DNA from: Chaetoderma sp. LZ-2023a
Lineage: Eukaryota > Mollusca > Caudofoveata > Chaetodermatida > Chaetodermatidae
Assembly: GCA_034401795.1 (NCBI GenBank)
Contig: CM067369.1
Location: 188,936,742-189,000,741, forward strand
Reading direction: 5' to 3'
DNA length: 64,000 nt
The notes under the pieces were generated by a model. The model was not told where the DNA came from. It did not search any database and saw only the letters and a list, made by a program, of their open reading frames with translations. This document shows, piece after piece, positions 62,201 through 64,000 of the stretch. A program made the position numbers and the translations under genes. How positions within the stretch are numbered: the stretch's first letter is position 1; the number at the start of each line of letters is the position of its first letter.

Positions 62201-64000
62201 TTCTCAAAAATGACCAGGAACTGCTGTATGGATCAGGCTGAAACTCATTAGATTTAATTTTATTGATAGCTAATGGTGATTAAAATTTGTTGAAGATAAC
62301 TTGATCCTTGATAAAACATGGTTGTCATGGACCAATCAAAATTTTGGGTTTGGTGGCCATATTGGATTATTTTATCGGCTGGATGGAACCGAATGTAGGT
62401 TCAATCTGATTGTGGTTCATCATTAATTTCCCACTAAATATTGTTTGTTTTGAATTCCAATTTTGTACTTTATCTCTTGTTACTGCTGAATTTGAAATAT
62501 TATGTCAGTTCAAATGCTAATGGTTCAAATTCTATTAGTCCCAGTGAGCATTAAGGCCCTTAGGTCTCTTGTTATAATGCGATACAGTCAGCGAGTTTGA
62601 GTTTCAGATGTTTCTGTCAAGTTTTGATTGAGTTACGATCCCTTTTGATTTCTAAAATACGAAAAATATCAGCTTTCTTGACTGTTCAACTGTATTAGTC
62701 CCATACCGGTAAAACTGGTGGAGCATACATGCCAATTTTGTGGCCAAAGGATAAAACGCAACGGCTTTCAGCATAATTGTTTTCAAAATAGACATTTTAA
62801 AAGTATTTTTGAATAATTCTAATGGAGCTATCTTTTTCGAATTGGGTTGATGTTTGTCTGTGTGATCCGGAAGACGTGTGTGATCCGGAAGACGTATGCC
62901 AATTTTGCCATCAGAGACTAAAGCACAACAGCTTCCACTTTTAGTGACATTGTTTCCAAAATAGATACTTTTGACCTTAAGGCTGAAAAAATATATCAAC
63001 AATGTGGGTATTGGACATATTTGTCCTTGTTTTATTATAGTGTTTAGTTTGGTCTAAAATTCTCTGTTGGCTAAAATCCTTGGTTTAAAAGCACAGCATC
63101 CCCTGCTGGCTTGGTCATACGCCATCTGGATGTTCATATTAGCATTAGACATGTTAAGGGGGGATGTCAAAATTATGAAGAAAATTTTTTTACATAATGT
63201 ATGACCATTTGGAGGCCAAGGGAAGACGATTTTTTTTAGATTGGAAATTGGAATGGCTGGCTCGGTTATCAAGGTTATCCAGTGGTAAATTGAAAAAAAT
63301 ATTTTTCTTGATCTACAATTGAACATTTTTCTAGACCACCACAGATCGCGTTTTGTCCAGCTTAGTGGTTAAATGGCCTGCAAAAGATCTATTAGATTTT
63401 CTAAAAGATTTATGTTATCAAAGTTGGAACAATATGATTTTGTTATGACAAGGTTTATGAATATCTCAGCAGATTGATTCAGATTTTAACCCAGAGTTAA
63501 TTGGGACAATATGATTGCTTTCAAATTTACTAGAAGGGTTTGGTATTCATACATGATTTTATGAAAATCCTGTCTTGCACCTGTAATCCCAGTATCTACC
63601 TTTATAGCCATGATATACGTAAGCTGTTGGATATTTTGAAACCAATTTAACTGGCAGCTGGAGCTGCCTTAGGCAACAGCTTTCAGTCTAATTTATTTCA
63701 AAATAATCAACAGCATTTTGACACATACATATTTATTATATTTGGTAGTAGTAGTAGCAGCAGTAGCCATTCCCTCCTTGATGAACTCGATAAGTAGTCC
63801 CCACAACTAATTAGACCTGATCCGTAAATAGGCTTAATCCAGCTATACTGCCTGCCCATCTGCCTACCCGCCCGCCCACCTGCCGGTCGTTTGGTCGGTC
63901 AGTCTGTGTCTCTCTTGAGCTGTATCACAAATCATGTGATTTTGCTCAAATTTTAACACCACGAAGGAACTTGCGGTGCGAGAGGATTTCCAGAGTGTGG
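62201..64000. other. noncoding right end of window
   Basis: It contains the repeat edge GTGAGCATTAAGGCCCTTAG near 62543, a relative of the 54168 insertion (62575-62720), a TGTGATCCGGAAGACGT direct repeat near 62860-62895, a hairpin relative near 63236-63300, foldback copy e, a TAG microsatellite near 63746, and CCTGCC/CCCGCC-rich text near 63850. No further EIPR1 exon was found. Confidence 0.55.
63624..63713. repeat. palindromic foldback element, copy e
   Basis: From CTGTTGGATATTTTGAAACC to TTTCAAAATAATCAACAG, with AGCTGCCTTAGGCAACAGC at the centre. Confidence 0.78.

Overview
The window is eukaryotic nuclear DNA from an animal, most likely a bivalve mollusc. That identification is inferred from an intron-rich conserved animal gene, from the repeat types (GGCCATCTTGGA arrays and TTAGCTCACCTGG-type repeats), and from the DIRS-like and Tc1-like elements; no species marker is visible. 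There are no prokaryotic signals such as operons or ribosome-binding sites. The only host gene I can support is an orthologue of EIPR1 (TSSC1), a WD40-repeat protein of the EARP/GARP tethering pathway. Three of its exons lie on the + strand (2211-2364, 11671-11770, 43042-43178), with matching splice phases and conserved motifs. Almost everything else is intronic mobile or repeat DNA. || Layout. 1-2210: noncoding, with two foldback hairpins, a minus-strand SINE-like insertion with a 13-bp target duplication, and a (TC)n(TA)n tract. 2211-2364: EIPR1 exon A. 3385-10437: a nearly intact DIRS-like tyrosine-recombinase retrotransposon (element 1). 11671-11770: EIPR1 exon B. 13636-14135: a 500-N gap. 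14151-25425: a ~99.9 % identical repeat of 2350-13619, including element 1 (called element 2 here) and exon B; this is probably a redundant contig rather than biology. 26610-27023 and 41264-41990: two halves of a ~150-bp-period tandem array split by a decayed DIRS-like element 4 (27024-41263). Element 4 is itself split inside its left terminal repeat by another decayed DIRS-like element 3 (27062-33746). A second 500-N gap (34770-35269) lies in element 4. 43042-43178: EIPR1 exon C. Directly from the exon C splice donor springs a 48-bp minisatellite (43163-47548) interrupted by two 1661-bp Tc1-like transposons in opposite orientation. 48048-60460: a badly broken DIRS-like element 5 with three foreign insertions. 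60461-64000: repeats only. || How the parts work together. Each DIRS-like element has the expected parts in order: split inverted terminal repeats, Gag, reverse transcriptase/RNase H, tyrosine recombinase in another frame, and an internal complementary region (ICR) that matches both outer ends, which is the hallmark of replication through a circle. All four distinct elements share a Gag split by a phase-0 intron; the second exon opens with a Cys/His zinc cluster in the three that keep it. Only elements 1/2 are close to intact; elements 3, 4 and 5 are pseudogenised. One Tc1-like copy encodes an apparently complete DD34E transposase, and its inverted partner has a nonsense codon. || The observations I rate highest are the minisatellite amplified from a host 5' splice site, the conserved spliced zinc-cluster Gag of the DIRS-like elements, the base-resolved nested insertion at a TTGAT core, and the long open second frame over the RT region. 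I see no sign of a host-encoded defence or other multi-gene system.
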